A stretch of 64,000 bases of DNA from an uncultured Ruminococcus sp. (lineage in GTDB: Bacteria; Bacillota; Clostridia; Oscillospirales; Ruminococcaceae). The position numbers and the translations under genes were made by a program. Positions 37,545 through 45,547 of this stretch are shown in pieces; within the stretch, counting starts at the first letter, position 1; every line of letters starts with the position of its first letter. The notes below the pieces were generated by a model. The model was given only the letters and a program-made list of their open reading frames with translations, did no database searches and was not told where the DNA came from. Location of the stretch: assembly GCA_902780505.1 (NCBI GenBank), contig CACZFN010000001.1, forward strand, positions 62,001 to 126,000, written 5' to 3'.

Positions 37545-38411
37545 TTACAATGCATCACCAACGTTCTCCCCGTCAAGCCACATTGCAATCCCCTTGAACC
37601 GCTTGTTATCCTCTTTTCGCCAGCAACAGTAGAATGTCGCCTTTGCGGCATCGTCGGATATCGGGATATTGACACGGTTGTCGTGATGCTGCGGCATTTT
37701 GATCGTAACGCTCGATGAAAATGACGGCAGTGCAGATGCCTTTATCAGCTCACCCAAAGCGTCATACTCGCTCTGCACTATGTACTTTGTGTTCGGGGTG
37801 TGCTTCTGATGTACCTCATGCCAGAAGCCGAGGTCTGAAAACAGCAGCATAGTTTCACCGTCAAGGTCGGAAAAATGCACCTCGCTGTATCCTGCCAGCG
37901 GGTGTGCAGGCGGCACGGAAAGATAAAGCTGCTCCTCGAAAAAACGCTTGCAGACTATGCCCTCCTCGTTTACCTCAAAGGGCGTGACAAGTATCTGACA
38001 GCTGCCGTTTGTAAGCTCGTTTATGAAGTCGTCATGGTACTTCATCTCGCTTGATATTTTCATATCGGGAAACTGCTCAGAAAGTACAGGCACAAGCTGC
38101 CAAAGCGGTGCGGGCGCACAGGATATTACAGAGATAGTCCTGTGGCTGAGATCAAAGGCGCGAATTCGCTCGGTGAAGGCCTCGTTGTCGTCGATCATCT
38201 TCCTTGCAAGCTCAACTGCGAGCCTGCCGTTTTCGTTGAGCTCGACCTTGTTTTTACCACGGTCGAACAGCTTGACACCTATCATATCCTCAAGCTTGTT
38301 CACCGTCCTGCTGAGTGCAGGCTGGCTTAAATGCAGTTCCTCCGCCGCTTTTGACATTGTTCCGCAGTCGGCAATTGCCACAAGCTGCACGAGCATATAA
38401 ATTTCTATCAT
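37545..38411 (-). CDS. LysR-family transcriptional regulator
   Basis: A 288-aa LysR-type regulator. The N-terminal winged helix has DCGTMSKAAEELHLSQPALSRTVNKLEDMIGVKLFDR split over residues 15-52, and the rest is a type 2 periplasmic-binding-like effector domain. It is transcribed divergently from the aldo/keto reductase operon across a 140-base gap, the classical LysR layout, so it very likely controls that operon. Its promoter -35 overlaps a perfect palindrome. I chose the ATG at 38411; a GTG at 38414 is adjacent. Confidence 0.92.
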   Translation of the reverse strand: MIEIYMLVQLVAIADCGTMSKAAEELHLSQPALSRTVNKLEDMIGVKLFDRGKNKVELNENGRLAVELARKMIDDNEAFTERIRAFDLSHRTISVISCAPAPLWQLVPVLSEQFPDMKISSEMKYHDDFINELTNGSCQILVTPFEVNEEGIVCKRFFEEQLYLSVPPAHPLAGYSEVHFSDLDGETMLLFSDLGFWHEVHQKHTPNTKYIVQSEYDALGELIKASALPSFSSSVTIKMPQHHDNRVNIPISDDAAKATFYCCWRKEDNKRFKGIAMWLDGENVGDAL

Positions 38412-38431
38412 CACATCACCGCCTTTGAATT

Positions 38432-38460
38432 ATTATATCAAAAATGTGACACACTGTCAA
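38432..38460 (-). promoter_or_regulatory. LysR gene promoter with overlapping palindrome
   Basis: Minus-strand TTGACA (38455-38460), 17-base spacer, TATAAT (38432-38437): perfect consensus. The inverted repeat TGACA-CAC-TGTCA (38447-38459) covers the -35, which fits autorepression by the LysR protein. Confidence 0.75.
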
Positions 38461-38497
38461 TAGCTATAACTGAAACTTATACCTCTATCAGCAATTT

Positions 38498-38530
38498 GTA
38501 TTGTACAATCACGAAAAAACGGTGTATAAT
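38498..38530 (+). promoter_or_regulatory. Promoter of the aldo/keto reductase operon
   Basis: TTGTAC (38501-38506), 18-base spacer, TATAAT (38525-38530). The -35 lies in the decamer GTATTGTACA, which recurs at the second aldo/keto reductase promoter (42663-42672). Confidence 0.65.
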
Positions 38531-38551
38531 AAACCCAAAGAGGTGGATCGC

Positions 38552-39394
38552 ATGAAAACAATAAATCTTTCAAACGGAGTGGAAATGCCGATGCTTGGCT
38601 TCGGCACATTTATGATAAAGCAGGACTGCGAGCAGCACGTCGCAGATGCCCTTAAACTCGGCTATCGGCTGATAGATACGGCGGCTTCGTACTTCAACGA
38701 GGAGACTGTCGGCAGAGCGATAAGAAACAGCGGCATACCCCGCGTGGAACTGTTTGTGACCTCAAAGCTATGGGTGCAGGATACAGGTTATGAGAACACT
38801 TTAAAAGCCTTCGACAAGTCGCTCAAAGCCCTCGGATTTGATTACCTGGACTTATACCTTATCCACCAGCCATACGGCGATTATTACGGCTCGTGGAGAG
38901 CTATGCAGAAACTTATGAAGGACGGATATATCAGGGCAATAGGCGTTTCAAATTTCAGCGCCGAGCGAGTGGTGGACCTGGCACTAAACAGCGACACCGC
39001 CCCAATGGTCGATCAGATAGAGCTGCACCCGTTCTTTCCGCAGGAGGACACTATCACAGAGATACGCAAATACGGCTGTGTGCCGCAGGCTTGGGGACCT
39101 CTCTGCGAGGGGCAGAAGGATATTTTCAACAATTCCTCTCTTTGCGATATAGGCAAGGCTCACGGGAAAACCGCCGCACAGATCGCCCTGAAATGGAATC
39201 TGCAAAGGGGCGTGGCGGTCATTCCTCGCTCGACAGACACGGCGCACAGAGCCGAAAATATCGACCTTGATTTTGAGCTTTCCGAGGACGAGATGAAAAG
39301 AATTTCTGCCCTCGATATAGGCCGCAGCGAGATCATCGACCACCGCTGTGCGCACACCGCAAGGCAGCTGATAAACTGGAAGATACACGATTAA
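38552..39394 (+). CDS. Aldo/keto reductase 1
   Basis: A 280-aa NADPH-type aldo/keto reductase. It has the family features LGFGTFMI, YRLIDTAASYFNEETVG with catalytic Asp and Tyr, LYLIHQPYGDY with His, IGVSNFSAERV, and IPRSTDTAHRAEN near the cofactor phosphate. The start at 38552 has GAGGTG nearby; the frame extends to 38501 through the promoter. It is the first gene of the operon with a flavodoxin-like lipoprotein, an alcohol dehydrogenase and esterase genes. Likely substrates are small aldehydes, ketones or methylglyoxal-type carbonyls. Confidence 0.93.
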   Translation: MKTINLSNGVEMPMLGFGTFMIKQDCEQHVADALKLGYRLIDTAASYFNEETVGRAIRNSGIPRVELFVTSKLWVQDTGYENTLKAFDKSLKALGFDYLDLYLIHQPYGDYYGSWRAMQKLMKDGYIRAIGVSNFSAERVVDLALNSDTAPMVDQIELHPFFPQEDTITEIRKYGCVPQAWGPLCEGQKDIFNNSSLCDIGKAHGKTAAQIALKWNLQRGVAVIPRSTDTAHRAENIDLDFELSEDEMKRISALDIGRSEIIDHRCAHTARQLINWKIHD

Positions 39395-39407
39395 GGAGGA
39401 ACACATA

Positions 39408-40133
39408 ATGAAAAGAATACTTACTATCATCACACTGGCAGCTATATTGCTGACAGCCTGTGCGAGCTCGTCGGGCAACGGCGGCACGAAACCTGCACAG
39501 ACTGCAAAACAGGTAGGCGTGGCAAAATCAGATGATGCAGCAGCAGTCGCTCGACAAAGTTCGGGCGAAGCTCAAGAAGAAACTTCTTCTAAGCAGCAAA
39601 GCAAAATTCTTGTTGCATATTTCACACCCGCCGAGAACGGCGAACTTGATGCGATAACATCCGCCTCAAAAGTCAATTTCTGGGGCGAGGATATGGGAAA
39701 CGCGCAGGCTATGGCAAATGTTGTAGCTGCCTACGCTGGCGCAGACCTTTTCTCTGTTCAGACAGTCAAGGACTACCCGCTGGAATACAATGACCTTGCC
39801 GACAACGCAAAGGCAGAGCAGGACGCAGGAGAGCTGCCCGAACTTGCGACCGCAGTAGATATCAGCAGCTATGACACTGTATTTATTGTCTATCCGATTT
39901 GGTGGTACACGATGCCGCAGCCGATATACAGCTTTTTAAACGAGTATGACCTTTCCGGCAAGACAATAATTCCTGTCACAACTCACGAGGGCAGCGGACT
40001 TGCAGATTCTGTATCAAAGCTCACTGAGCTTGAACCGAATGCGACGGTGAAGGACGGCTTTTCTGTCCGCGGCGCTGATGTGGGCAGCTCTCAGGAGGAT
40101 ATTGAAAACCGGCTGAAAGAACAAGGCTTTTAA
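39408..40133 (+). CDS. Flavodoxin-like lipoprotein
   Basis: A 241-aa protein with a lipoprotein signal (LTIITLAAILLTAC, lipobox Cys18), a polar linker to about residue 65, then a flavodoxin-like domain (ILVAYFTPAENG, ADLFSVQTVKDYPLEYNDLAD, VFIVYPIWWYTMPQPIYSFL, KTIIPVTTHEGSGL). The loop that binds FMN phosphate in ordinary flavodoxins (S/T-x-T-G-N-T) is replaced by FTPAENGELDA, so FMN binding may differ. The lipid anchor places it outside the membrane, unlike cytosolic flavodoxins. It may reduce quinones or carbonyls or relay electrons at the cell surface. Confidence 0.9.
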   Translation: MKRILTIITLAAILLTACASSSGNGGTKPAQTAKQVGVAKSDDAAAVARQSSGEAQEETSSKQQSKILVAYFTPAENGELDAITSASKVNFWGEDMGNAQAMANVVAAYAGADLFSVQTVKDYPLEYNDLADNAKAEQDAGELPELATAVDISSYDTVFIVYPIWWYTMPQPIYSFLNEYDLSGKTIIPVTTHEGSGLADSVSKLTELEPNATVKDGFSVRGADVGSSQEDIENRLKEQGF

Positions 40134-40145
40134 GGAGGTAACAGC

Positions 40146-41306
40146 ATGAACACATTTACTTACTTCTACCCTGTGAAAACATTTTTCGGTGAGGGCGCAG
40201 CGAGGTCAAACCTGCCCGATCTGCTTGCTAAATATGGTCAGAATGTTATGCTTGCATACGGCGGAGGTTCGGTCAAGCGAGCGGGCATTTTTGACGAGAT
40301 AAAGACAATACTTGAAGCCGCAGGCAAGACCGTCACAGAGTTCGGCGGCATAATGCCAAACCCGACCTACGCCAAAGTTCAGGAGGGTGCAGCTCTTGCA
40401 CGAGAGAAAAATATTGAACTGATAATCGCACTGGGCGGCGGCTCAGTAATTGATGCCTGCAAGATAATCTCGGCACAGGCTAAACTTCACGAAGATATTT
40501 GGAAATTTGAATATGACAGTGGAGGTCAGCCCACAGACTTTATCCCGATCGGTGCGGTAGTCACGGCCTTTGGCACGGGTGCCGAACAGAACAACGGTGC
40601 AGTCATCACCAATACCGACAAAATGCTCAAAGCACCGCTTTGGGGAGCGTTCTATGACTTTGCGATACTCGACACAGGGTATACTATGACAATGCCGCAA
40701 AAACAGGTGATATCGGGGGCTTTTGACAGTCTTTCACACTGTATGGAGACCTACCTCGGAACGCCCCGCAGCGAAAATCTCTCCGACGAGATAAACGAGG
40801 CTGTTATGCGAAATATCATAAAGAATATCCGCCGCACCGTTACCGATCCTCAGGACAGATTTGCCCGCAGCGAACTTATCTGGGCGGCGGCCATGGCTGA
40901 AAACGGCATATTGAAAATAGGCAAGGTGACGGACTTTCAGTGCCACATGATAGAGCACCAGCTTGGCGCTTACACCGACTGCAATCACGGTCAGGGGCTG
41001 GCGGTGCTGCACTCGGTTTTGTACCGCCATATCTACAAGGAGGACACTGCGAGGTTCGCTCACATGGCACAGACAGTCTGGGGCTTATCAGCCGAGGGCA
41101 AGACCGAGGAAGAACTTGCTATTGCAGGTGTTGAAGCTCTCGCAGAGTTTATAAAAGAGATCGGTCTGCCAACAAAATTCAGCGAAATGGGTATCGGTGC
41201 AGACACGGACTTCCGTGCGATAGCAGATTCGACAGTCATCACAAAGGGCTGCTGCAAGCGGCTGACAGCCGATGAGATATTCGAGATCTTGCAGGAATGT
41301 TTATGA
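40146..41306 (+). CDS. Iron-type (group III) alcohol dehydrogenase, butanol-dehydrogenase-like
   Basis: A 386-aa iron-containing alcohol dehydrogenase. The NAD(P) motif IALGGGSVIDACK and AYGGGSVKRAG are visible, and the metal ligands lie in FDSLSHCMETYL and CHMIEHQLGAYTDCNHGQGLAV. The N-terminal FTYFYPVKTFFGEGA matches the BdhA/YqhD group, whose members reduce a range of short aldehydes with NADPH. It is 12 bases after the lipoprotein gene, in the same operon, and consistent with aldehyde disposal. Confidence 0.93.
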   Translation: MNTFTYFYPVKTFFGEGAARSNLPDLLAKYGQNVMLAYGGGSVKRAGIFDEIKTILEAAGKTVTEFGGIMPNPTYAKVQEGAALAREKNIELIIALGGGSVIDACKIISAQAKLHEDIWKFEYDSGGQPTDFIPIGAVVTAFGTGAEQNNGAVITNTDKMLKAPLWGAFYDFAILDTGYTMTMPQKQVISGAFDSLSHCMETYLGTPRSENLSDEINEAVMRNIIKNIRRTVTDPQDRFARSELIWAAAMAENGILKIGKVTDFQCHMIEHQLGAYTDCNHGQGLAVLHSVLYRHIYKEDTARFAHMAQTVWGLSAEGKTEEELAIAGVEALAEFIKEIGLPTKFSEMGIGADTDFRAIADSTVITKGCCKRLTADEIFEILQECL

Positions 41307-42229
41307 GGATAGCGGCTTTGATAGCGGCGGCTCTGATACTGACCGCCTGCTCGGACTTCAAGGATCCTGACAGCCTTCCGGAGAGCTATACCGCAACAGT
41401 TACTGCTTCTGTGCAAGATCAACTATCCGATAGTTTGGACAGCCAAGGAACAGAAAGCAAGACAGTCGATCTTACAGAATACACCCACATTTCCGACAGC
41501 GACAGCATTGAATTTGGCACCCTTGTCGAGCGTGACATGATAGTTGACAATGTGTTGCATTCAGAGCAGCAGGGTGAGATACATTTCTCCTGTTATATTC
41601 CCGACAGCTATGACGGCAGCAAGCCCTACGCTCTGTTTGTGACGCTTCCCGGCTGGGAGGGGCTGTACTTTCAGGGTGTCGGCAAAAATCTGGGCGAGAG
41701 TTTCCTTTTTGAGGCGAGAAAGTACAATAACGAGATGATAATAATATCCACCCAGCTTGATGACTGGGGCGAGACCTCGGCAAATATGGCAATAAAGCTG
41801 ACGGAATATTTTCTTGCTAACTATAACATTGACACCGGCAGGGTGTATCTTCACGGGTTTTCGGGCGGCGGAGAAACAGGCTCACTTGTGATGTGCAAAA
41901 GCCCCGGGCTGTACACGGCGTATTTGATGACAAGTTCTCAGTGGGACGGTGATCTGTCAGTGCTTGCAAATGCCAAAAAGCCTGTTTATCTTGCAGTAGG
42001 TGAGAAAGACAGCTACTACGGCTCTGAGGCTATGAAAACAGCTTACGGGGAGTTGTATAAGCTGTACAAAAATATGGACGTATCTGATGATGAAATAAAC
42101 AAGCTGATCGTGCTTGATGTGAAAGAGCAGGAGTATTTTGATAAGTACGGCTACTCCGACCAGCATGGCGGAGGAAACGCCTTCGGGCAGGACTCTGAGA
42201 TTATGGGCTGGCTGTTCGGTGAACACTGA
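41303..42229 (+). CDS. Alpha/beta-hydrolase esterase-like lipoprotein
   Basis: A 308-aa protein with lipobox LILTAC (Cys16), a polar linker and an alpha/beta-hydrolase domain: LFVTLPGWEG, the nucleophile elbow VYLHGFSGGGETG with the catalytic Ser, a DSYYGSEAMKTAY segment and a late His in SDQHGGGN. It is predicted to be a surface esterase or hydrolase. The ATG at 41303 overlaps the dehydrogenase stop by four bases (ATGA); an ATG two codons earlier is possible. Substrate unknown. Confidence 0.87.
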   Translation: MRIAALIAAALILTACSDFKDPDSLPESYTATVTASVQDQLSDSLDSQGTESKTVDLTEYTHISDSDSIEFGTLVERDMIVDNVLHSEQQGEIHFSCYIPDSYDGSKPYALFVTLPGWEGLYFQGVGKNLGESFLFEARKYNNEMIIISTQLDDWGETSANMAIKLTEYFLANYNIDTGRVYLHGFSGGGETGSLVMCKSPGLYTAYLMTSSQWDGDLSVLANAKKPVYLAVGEKDSYYGSEAMKTAYGELYKLYKNMDVSDDEINKLIVLDVKEQEYFDKYGYSDQHGGGNAFGQDSEIMGWLFGEH

Positions 42230-42243
42230 GAAAGGAGAACGTG

Positions 42244-42634
42244 ATGAACAAATTGAAACGCTTTGCACTTTTTGCAACGGCTGCAATGTCGTTTCTGACA
42301 GGCTGTTCGGATTCGGATAACAGCAGCATTACAGAGGGCACAAATACCAAGACCGCACCAAAAATAACCGCAGGCGAGTGCAGTAATAATGCAATACACG
42401 GGCTACAGCTACGCATCGGCGTATGACGCACCAACATACGCAAACGTTGGTACAAGCGACGGCATAGCAAGCTGGAAAACGATGCAGAACCGTCTGAATA
42501 CCCTTGAAATCTACGGTATTCCCACGGAGTTCCATGCCTATGAGGGACTTCCGCACGGCTTCGGACTCGGCACGGGAACAGTCGCTGAGGGGTGGATCTA
42601 CGATGCTGTGAATTTTTGGAAAAGACAGGTATAA
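42244..42634 (+). pseudogene. Esterase lipoprotein gene with internal deletion and frameshift
   Basis: The 5' part starts well (AAAGGAG, ATG 42244) and encodes a lipoprotein signal (FATAAMSFLTGC, Cys21) and a linker. The reading then runs out of frame after ITAGECSNNA near 42390. A second frame starting near 42385 carries the C-terminal third of an alpha/beta-hydrolase (MQYTGYSYASAYDAPTYANV, GIASWKTMQNRL, FHAYEGLPHGFGLGTGT, NFWKRQV). The middle, including the nucleophile Ser region, is missing. This is best read as a fusion of two ends of one gene by deletion, and is most likely non-functional. Confidence 0.75.
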
Positions 42635-42662
42635 CTCAAAGTAATAGCAGTATCACGATTCT

Positions 42663-42695
42663 GTATTGTACATTTTCAGAAAAGTATGCTACAAT
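42663..42695 (+). promoter_or_regulatory. Promoter of aldo/keto reductase 2
   Basis: TTGTAC (42666-42671), 18-base spacer, TACAAT (42690-42695), with the decamer GTATTGTACA at 42663-42672. Spacing and -35 are the same as at the first reductase. Confidence 0.65.
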
Positions 42696-42734
42696 ATATA
42701 TATAAACAATAACACATCTAAGGAGGAATAATTT

Positions 42735-43595
42735 ATGGAATTTGTAACACTGAACACAGGAGCAAAAATGCCGCTGGAAGGCTTCGGCGTATTTCAGGTG
42801 CCCGATCCTGCCGTATGCGAGCAGGCTGTCTTCGATGCGATCAAGACAGGCTACCGTCTGATCGACACAGCGCAGGCTTACATGAACGAGGAGGCTGTGG
42901 GCAAGGCTGTGAACCGTGCAATTGCTGACGGAGTAGCCAAGCGTGAGGAACTTTTCATCACCACCAAAGTCTGGGTGTCCAACATGAAGACTGAGGACAC
43001 AGCTTATGAATCCGTGAAGTCCTCTCTTGCAAAGCTGGGGCTTGACTATGTTGACCTTATTCTCCTGCACCAGCCTATGGGCGACTATTTCGCAGCATAC
43101 AGAGGTATCACAAAAGCTTACAAAGAGGGAATCGTCAAAGCGATCGGCGTTTCCAATTTCTATCCTGCGATCCTTGCAAATCTCTGCGAGAATGTTGAGA
43201 TCATTCCTGCGGTCAATCAGGTAGAGCTGCACCCGTTCTTCCAGCAGGAAAACGCTCTTTCAACCATGAAGGAATACGGTATCGCACCGCAGGCTTGGGG
43301 GCCGCTTGCCGAGGGCAAGCACGGCATCTTCTCTCACCCTGTTCTCTCCGAGATAGGTGCAAAGTACGGCAAGACTGCCGCACAGATTGCCCTCAAATGG
43401 AACACACAGCGTGGCGTTTCAATTCTGCCGAAGTCCGTTCACATTGAGCGTATGGAGCAGAATATCGACATCTGGGACTTTGCACTTACCGACGAGGATA
43501 TGCAGAAGATCGCAGAGCTTGACCTCGGTCACAGCGAGATCGTTGACCATGATTCGCCTGAATTTGTTAAGGCTCTGAACAGTTTGAAGGTATAA
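42735..43595 (+). CDS. Aldo/keto reductase 2
   Basis: A 286-aa paralogue of the reductase at 38552. It has LEGFGVFQVPD, YRLIDTAQAYMNEEAVG, LILLHQPMGDYFAAY, IGVSNFYPAIL, LHPFFQQENALSTMKEYGIAPQAWGPLAEG split over the expected region, and ILPKSVHIERMEQN. The SD AAGGAGG is strong. It has its own promoter, so two reductases bracket the lipoprotein genes. Substrate is not predictable beyond small carbonyls. Confidence 0.93.
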   Translation: MEFVTLNTGAKMPLEGFGVFQVPDPAVCEQAVFDAIKTGYRLIDTAQAYMNEEAVGKAVNRAIADGVAKREELFITTKVWVSNMKTEDTAYESVKSSLAKLGLDYVDLILLHQPMGDYFAAYRGITKAYKEGIVKAIGVSNFYPAILANLCENVEIIPAVNQVELHPFFQQENALSTMKEYGIAPQAWGPLAEGKHGIFSHPVLSEIGAKYGKTAAQIALKWNTQRGVSILPKSVHIERMEQNIDIWDFALTDEDMQKIAELDLGHSEIVDHDSPEFVKALNSLKV

Positions 43596-43700
43596 GAAGA
43601 AAACCGCATTTATAAAGCGAGTCATTTTGATATGAATGACCGCGGGCACTATGTGACAAAGGCATTTGAGCAGATCCTTCCTTTTTATAAGTATCTGTAG
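43596..43700 (+). pseudogene. Possible C-terminal gene remnant
   Basis: Directly after, and in frame with, the aldo/keto reductase stop, 34 codons remain open to a TAG at 43698. They read like the end of a real protein (KASHFDMNDRGHYVTKAFEQ, then LPFYKYL). There is no start codon with an SD, so it is probably the tail of a gene lost by deletion. Family not recognised. Confidence 0.35.
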
Positions 43701-43773
43701 CCTTTACTGAATTTTGGTGACTCAAATATACTTCTGCCGTGATACAGCAGAAGTACAGAGATAAAACTTCTAT

Positions 43774-43812
43774 TGCACCTGCGTTAAGGCACAGGTGCAT
43801 TTCTTTTCATTT
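43774..43812 (+). terminator. Terminator of the aldo/keto reductase 2 transcript
   Basis: TGCACCTG / CAGGTGCA stem (43774-43799) followed by TTTCTTTTCATTTT. A second hairpin ACTTCTGC/GCAGAAGT lies just upstream. The 320-base gap 43596-43915 otherwise holds the remnant above and a weak TATAAT at 43895-43900 for the next gene. Confidence 0.8.
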
Positions 43813-43915
43813 TACTTTCATAATTTTTCACGCAGTTTTCACTTTCGATTTAGTTTTGTTTAAGTTAATGGCGATATAATGATTACAAGATAAAAAACGA
43901 AAGGCGGTAAAAATT

Positions 43916-45448
43916 ATGAAAAACAACATTAGAATAAATTCTGTTATAATAGCGCTGGCGGTTTGTATGCTTGCAACAGGCTGTGCAAACAACACAGAGA
44001 TCAGTGATGCTTCATCAAGCGAGAGCACGCAGGCGGTAACGATCGAGAGCAAGACCTCCGATACTTCAAGCAGTGTTGATAGTTCGGATAACGAAACCAC
44101 AACAACCACAACAACTTCAACTGCTGCAAAGACAAGCAAAACCGATGACAGCGGTTCATCAGAAAATGACAGTTCAGACAGTGAAGCGGATTCAGCTGCC
44201 ACTACTACCGGGAAAAGCGACAGCAGTGTAACTGTAAAGAGCAAGGATTCAACATCTGAAAGCAAAACAAGTTCAGGCAGCACACAGAAATCAGAAAGCA
44301 GCGAAACTGTAGTTGCGACATATACTTCATCTGCAAGCGGAAAGACAGACACTTCCGACCTGTTTTCCGACAGGGATCTGAAACAGACAGCAGACACATC
44401 TGATGCGACAAAAATAACCGTTACAAGCGGCAAAACGATAGACATAACCTCTGCGGGGGTATATGTGATAAGCGGAACTGCAACAGACTGCACTATAAAA
44501 GTAAACGCAGGCGACGAGGACAAAGTTCAGCTGGTACTTGACGGAGTGGATATAACAAACACGGACTCCCCCGCTATATATGTTGTAAATGCAGACAAGA
44601 CTTTTATAACAACGACATCAGGCAGCACAAATAAACTTACTGTTACTGGCAGCTTTACTGCGGATGGCGACACCAACACGGATGCTGTTATATTCTCAAA
44701 AGATGACCTTGTATTAAACGGTCTTGGCACAATTACTGTAAGCTCGGCTTACGGTAACGGCATAACAAGCAAAGATGACCTTAAAGTAACAGGCGGAAGC
44801 TACAATATTACATCAGCACTTGATGCAATAGAAGCAAATGACTCAATAAGGATATGTGACGGCTCATTTACTATAAAGGCTTCAAAAGACGGACTTCACT
44901 GCGAAAACAGTGATGACAACACACTGGGAAACATCTATATTGCAGGCGGAACATTTGATATAACGGCTGTGAGCGACGGTATTCAGGGCACGACAGTTAC
45001 ACAGATAGACGGCGGAACATTCACGATAAGTGCAGCAGAGGGCATTGAATCGACTTATGTACAGATAAACGGCGGCGACATTACCATAAGCGCAAATGAT
45101 GACGGTATGAATGCAGCCAACAAATCAAGCGCCGAGAGCGTGACCTTTGAAATGACGGGCGGCAAGCTTTCGATAACAATGGCTTCGGGTGACACTGATG
45201 CGATAGATTCAAACGGAAACGTTAAGGTAAGCGGCGGCACAATAAACATTACCTGCCCGACACAGGGAACAGCCGAGTCGTTTGATTACGACGGCACAGC
45301 GACATACACCGGCGGTACGATAACAGTAAACGGCGAGCAGTTAAGCGAAATACCCACACCCATGATGATGGGCGGCGGTGGCTTTGGCGGTCAGCAGGGC
45401 GGCTTCGGCGGTCAGCAGGGCGGCGGCAGAGGCGGCTTCAGAATGTAA
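43916..45448 (+). CDS. Cthe_2159-type carbohydrate-binding beta-helix lipoprotein
   Basis: A 510-aa surface lipoprotein: signal with lipobox LATGC (Cys23), a Ser/Thr/Asp-rich linker from about 25 to 150 including a run of Thr, then a repetitive parallel beta-helix domain (repeats such as GIQGTTVTQIDGGTFTIS, GIESTYVQINGGDITIS, GNGITSKDDLKVTGGSYNIT). It ends in a Gly/Gln/Arg-rich tail (GGFGGQQGGFGGQQGGG). The domain resembles Cthe_2159, a calcium-dependent cellulose and polygalacturonate binder. Start ATG follows AAAGGCGG. It probably binds plant polysaccharide at the cell surface, but the ligand is inferred. Confidence 0.85.
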   Translation: MKNNIRINSVIIALAVCMLATGCANNTEISDASSSESTQAVTIESKTSDTSSSVDSSDNETTTTTTTSTAAKTSKTDDSGSSENDSSDSEADSAATTTGKSDSSVTVKSKDSTSESKTSSGSTQKSESSETVVATYTSSASGKTDTSDLFSDRDLKQTADTSDATKITVTSGKTIDITSAGVYVISGTATDCTIKVNAGDEDKVQLVLDGVDITNTDSPAIYVVNADKTFITTTSGSTNKLTVTGSFTADGDTNTDAVIFSKDDLVLNGLGTITVSSAYGNGITSKDDLKVTGGSYNITSALDAIEANDSIRICDGSFTIKASKDGLHCENSDDNTLGNIYIAGGTFDITAVSDGIQGTTVTQIDGGTFTISAAEGIESTYVQINGGDITISANDDGMNAANKSSAESVTFEMTGGKLSITMASGDTDAIDSNGNVKVSGGTINITCPTQGTAESFDYDGTATYTGGTITVNGEQLSEIPTPMMMGGGGFGGQQGGFGGQQGGGRGGFRM

Positions 45449-45490
45449 AACAAAAACAAGCTTCATATTTATTTCTTCCATTCCTTAAAT

Positions 45491-45529
45491 CATAAAAGGC
45501 CCCGGTGGCAGTTGTCTGTCATCGGGGCC
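45491..45529. terminator. Terminator between convergent genes
   Basis: GGCCCCGGTG / CATCGGGGCC stem with CAG/CTG continuation (45498-45529). The T-run lies on the minus side, so it best serves the EAL-HDOD gene; it may also stop the plus-strand transcript. Confidence 0.7.
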
Positions 45530-45547
45530 GATCATTCACACAAAAAA

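Noticed and set aside
44086-44130. Run of ACA/ACC codons as a microsatellite or contingency locus
   Set aside because: The Thr run in the linker uses mixed codons and is short, typical of secreted linkers rather than phase variation.
43828-44523. Minus-strand 231-codon frame rich in Val/Ser/Leu
   Set aside because: It is antisense to the Ser/Thr-rich linker of the beta-helix lipoprotein; low-complexity codons keep the opposite frame open.
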